Source of the DNA: Streptomyces aurantiacus
Lineage (GTDB): Bacteria; Actinomycetota; Actinomycetes; Streptomycetales; Streptomycetaceae
NCBI RefSeq assembly: GCF_027107535.1
Contig: NZ_CP114283.1
Location: 8,370,001-8,434,000 of the forward strand
Direction of reading: 5' to 3'
DNA length: 64,000 nucleotides
Shown: one piece after another, positions 61,681 through 64,000 of the stretch
Position numbering within the stretch: the first letter of the stretch is position 1
How the letters are laid out: every line of letters begins with the position of its first letter
The notes under the pieces: generated by a model
The model's database searches: none
Seen by the model: only the letters and a program-made list of their open reading frames with translations
What the model was told of the DNA's origin: nothing
Program-made: the position numbers and the translations under genes

Positions 61681-62070
61681 TCAGTCGTCGGTGGGCATCG
61701 TGGCGTGGCGTTCCACGGTCACGCTCGGCAGGAGGGGGATGACGGCGGGCACCTGGAGCGTGACCGTCGCGGTGGTCAGGTCGGCGCCCTCGGCAGCCGA
61801 TACGTTCGGGTTGAGCCATCCGCTCACCGCGGCCTGCCCGGCCGCGGCGCCGTTGTCGCCCTGTGAGGCGGCCCGTGCCGCGGCCCGCGCCGCCGAACCG
61901 GCCTGGTTGATGCCGTAGCCGATGAGGCCGAGCTGGATGGCCGCCATCCCGATGACGAGGAGGATGGGCAGGAATCCGGCGAACTCCAGCATGGAGACAC
62001 CCCGGTCGTCCCGGTGGTCCCGTAACCGCCTCCAGAGGCGCTGCGGAAGGTGCTTCGTCAGCCGCTTCAT
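61681..62070 (-). CDS. tadE: TadE-like pseudopilin
   Basis: 129 aa from ATG at 62070, overlapping the preceding stop by 1 bp (TGATG). Basic N-terminus, prepilin-type site DRG|VSMLEFAG with Glu5-Phe6, one helix (FAGFLPILLVIGMAAIQLGL), then NQAGSAARAAARAASQGD typical of TadE. Ends in a Val/Thr-rich extracellular strand region. Minor pilin. Confidence 0.88.
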   Translation of the reverse strand: MKRLTKHLPQRLWRRLRDHRDDRGVSMLEFAGFLPILLVIGMAAIQLGLIGYGINQAGSAARAAARAASQGDNGAAAGQAAVSGWLNPNVSAAEGADLTTATVTLQVPAVIPLLPSVTVERHATMPTDD

Positions 62071-63683
62071 CAGTCGTCCCCCTCCAGTGCGGCGCCCGCC
62101 TCTCCCTCGACGGTCCAGCCGGCGTCGAAGCCCGGGAAGAACAGGGGCACCTGGGCGGTGACGGTGGCCCTCATGACCGGCCCGGCCGGGGCGCAGCCGA
62201 TCTGGGCGTCGTCCCAGGCGCCCGGCAGGTTCTCCCCGCCGGCGGTCTCGCAGGCTCCCCCGACATCGCCGTCGACCGCGTACGCCGCCGTGGCCGCCCG
62301 CGCCGCCTCGTCCGCCGCGTTCCCCGCGAGGGAGTACGTGTAGCCGTACAGCGCGCACTGCCACAGGATCGTCATCACGACCAGCAGGATCGGGAACATG
62401 CCCGCGAACTCCAGGGTGACCGCGCCCCGGTCGCCTCCCTTGCGGCGCAGTGCGAGGGCGCCCTTGTCCGAGGAGGACCTGCGGCGACGGCCGCCGCCCC
62501 CGGCGGGCTGCTCGGCCACCAGATCCAGCTCGCCCGCCAGGGACCACAGCGCCTGCTTGACCGTCGAGCGGGCGTCCAGGTCCTGCATGCGGCCCGCGTC
62601 CACGACGGACTGGAGTTCCTTGAAGGCGGCGGGGACCGTGGTACGGGCGACCTTGGTGCCGGTGACGCGTTCGACCAGGGAGGGCTGTATCTCCGTACCG
62701 CGGGCGAAGCGGTTGACCACCGTGCGGGTCTCCTCGGCCTTGCGGATCTGGAGGCGGTCCCACATGCGGACCATGCGTTTGGCGGCGCGGACGGCGACGA
62801 CGTCGGGGGTGACCAGCAGCAGTGCCTGGTCGGCGAGTTCGACGGCGGCGGCGTTCGCCGCGTTCAGCTGGGCGCCGCAGTCGACGACCACGACGTCGTA
62901 GCGGGAGCGCAGGGCGCCGAGGACCTGCCGGGCCACCCGGTCGGTGATCTCCTCGCCGCGCTCGCCCTCGGCGGGGGCGAGGAGCAGTCCGAGCCCGGTG
63001 TCGTGGGTGAAGACGGCGTCCTGGAGGACCCGCGGGTTGATGTCGCTGATCGCGGCGAGGTCGGCGATGGAGCGGCGGAACTGCACGTCCAGGTAGGAGG
63101 CCACGTCACCGGACTGGAGGTCCAGGTCGAGCAGCGCCACGGAGCGGCCCGACGCCTGTGCCGCGAGGGCGAGTTGGACGGCCGTGACCGTGGCGCCGAC
63201 GCCGCCCTTCGCGCCGGTCACCGTGACGACCGTGCCGCCGGGTCCCGCGTACAGCTCGGGGGTGCTGCTGCCCAGGTGGCGCCGCATGCCGGTGGACCAG
63301 GCGGCGGCGGCCTGGACGCGTTCGGCGAGGGCGTCGTAGCCGAGGGGCAGGCCGACGATGCCGCGTGCGCCGGAGTCCATGGCGGCGGTCAGCACGCTCG
63401 TACTGGTGTCGGCGGTGATGAGGACGACGCCGACGGCCGGGAAGCGCAGCACCAGGTCGCGGATGACGTCGAGTGCGGGGACGGGTCCGACGCGTTCGTG
63501 GACCAGGACGACCTCGGGCAGTTCGTCCAGGGATTCCGCGGCCAGCCGGGCCAGGGTGTCCAGCAGGGCCGTGGTGTCGGCGACCGGCGGGGCCGGTTCG
63601 GCGTCGGCGAGCTGACTCAGGAGCGTGCTGAGGGCGCGGGCCGAGTCGATGTCGCCGACGGCGGGCAGGATGCGGACGGTCAT
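62070..63683 (-). CDS. CpaE/TadZ ATPase fused to a TadE pseudopilin
   Basis: 537 aa. Residues 1-130 are a receiver-like domain (LVHERVGPVPALDVIRDLVL), 150-390 a MinD/ParA-type ATPase with deviant Walker A TGAKGGVGAT (156-165), LLDLDLQSGDVASYLDVQFR and YDVVVVDCGAQLN. A basic linker (398-420) follows, and residues 421-537 form a full TadE: prepilin-type site DRG|AVTLEFAG with Glu425-Phe426, helix MFPILLVVMTILWQ, NAADEAARAATAAY. No internal ATG or GTG separates the halves. TadZ normally marks the pole for pilus assembly. Fusion appears genuine. Confidence 0.88.
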   Translation of the reverse strand: MTVRILPAVGDIDSARALSTLLSQLADAEPAPPVADTTALLDTLARLAAESLDELPEVVLVHERVGPVPALDVIRDLVLRFPAVGVVLITADTSTSVLTAAMDSGARGIVGLPLGYDALAERVQAAAAWSTGMRRHLGSSTPELYAGPGGTVVTVTGAKGGVGATVTAVQLALAAQASGRSVALLDLDLQSGDVASYLDVQFRRSIADLAAISDINPRVLQDAVFTHDTGLGLLLAPAEGERGEEITDRVARQVLGALRSRYDVVVVDCGAQLNAANAAAVELADQALLLVTPDVVAVRAAKRMVRMWDRLQIRKAEETRTVVNRFARGTEIQPSLVERVTGTKVARTTVPAAFKELQSVVDAGRMQDLDARSTVKQALWSLAGELDLVAEQPAGGGGRRRRSSSDKGALALRRKGGDRGAVTLEFAGMFPILLVVMTILWQCALYGYTYSLAGNAADEAARAATAAYAVDGDVGGACETAGGENLPGAWDDAQIGCAPAGPVMRATVTAQVPLFFPGFDAGWTVEGEAGAALEGDD

Positions 63684-63736
63684 CGGCAGGTCCTCGCGTG
63701 GGACGACTTCGTGGGGGCTGAGCGCATCACGGCCTC

Positions 63737-64000
63737 CTACTTGTCCTCGTCGAGGGTGTACGAGCGGTCGCCGGGGGCGACGGTGGCGTCGGAGCCGTCC
63801 GCGAGGAGGGCGAGGCGGACGTGCTCGGCGAACGACTCGGCGTACGCGACGCGCTGGGCGTCGGCGGTGTCGAGGGCGAACGTGATGGGGACGGCCTCGC
63901 TGGCGGTGCGGCGGCGGTCGTTGCTGGACTGGCCGGGGTCGAGCGCGGTCAGCTTGCCGACGTCGATGACGCGGGCGTTCTCCACGATGACCTTCGACTG
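63737..64000 (-). CDS. CpaB/RcpC-like Flp pilus protein (partial, N-terminus outside window)
   Basis: C-terminal 87 codons, open at the right edge: SKVIVENARVIDVGKLTALD, then VPITFALDTADAQRVAYAES and HVRLALLADG. This is the C-terminal domain of CpaB-type proteins (after the SAF domain), which line the pilus channel. First gene seen of the locus in transcription order. Confidence 0.8.
   Translation of the reverse strand, partial: QSKVIVENARVIDVGKLTALDPGQSSNDRRRTASEAVPITFALDTADAQRVAYAESFAEHVRLALLADGSDATVAPGDRSYTLDEDK

Overview
The window reads as a chromosomal segment of a Streptomyces or very close relative. Third codon positions are almost all G or C. A WhiB-family protein, a class I plus class II fumarase pair, a GlpX bisphosphatase, a polyphosphate glucokinase and a Tad pilus locus are present. 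An IclR-type regulator carries a TTA codon, the hallmark of bldA control. From memory, the order ychF - membrane protein - ppgK - ispH - permease - xseA - xseB ... glpX - whiB-like - DUF1707 - fumarase I - fumC - DUF402 - SpoIIE phosphatase - PBP ... oxyR - ahpC - ahpD resembles S. coelicolor around SCO5061 to SCO5031. The actinorhodin cluster sits just beyond ychF there; here a different acyl/polyketide cluster occupies that flank.

Region 1 (1-9580, all minus strand) is a compact, probably single-operon biosynthetic cluster. In transcription order it encodes an acyl-CoA carboxylase beta subunit and its epsilon subunit, a WS/DGAT acyltransferase, a DHA2 drug-type exporter, an FAD oxidoreductase, an acyltransferase-ACP protein whose ACP motif resembles polyunsaturated fatty acid synthases, and a FabL-type enoyl reductase fused to a ketosynthase that runs off the left edge. 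Inferred logic: extender supply, chain building by split iterative enzymes, redox tailoring, esterification and export. Upstream lies a LuxR-type regulator (9743-10240) with a near-consensus promoter placed so that its mRNA should be leaderless, then a TTA-containing IclR regulator (10500-11324). This is the best candidate for an undescribed system.

Region 2 (11325-12723) is a decay zone: a 53-codon remnant of a Ser/Thr protein kinase and a broken YefM-YoeB toxin-antitoxin module in which indels have fused antitoxin to toxin. It marks the border between the accessory cluster and the conserved core.

Region 3 (12724-53793) is core genome: GTPase YchF, PpgK, IspH, exonuclease VII, FBPase, fumarases, a GAF-SpoIIE-kinase phosphatase, a class A PBP, an SPFH/ribbon-helix-helix pair, a PadR-controlled ABC exporter, OxyR/AhpCD peroxide defence, an AI-2E transporter, a lytic-transglycosylase-like protein, PIN-PhoH, a cis-prenyltransferase, an ArsR/P1B-ATPase metal efflux pair and assorted small enzymes. 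Several divergent promoters carry clear palindromic operators, and many terminators are perfect hairpins.

Region 4 (53869-64000, minus strand) is a Tad (Flp) pilus locus: CpaB-like protein (cut by the right edge), a CpaE/TadZ ATPase fused to a TadE pseudopilin, a second TadE, TadA, TadB, TadC, a NarL-type histidine kinase and response regulator, the Flp pilin, a TadG-like protein, a lipoprotein and an OmpA-domain protein. Close spacing and several overlaps suggest co-transcription.
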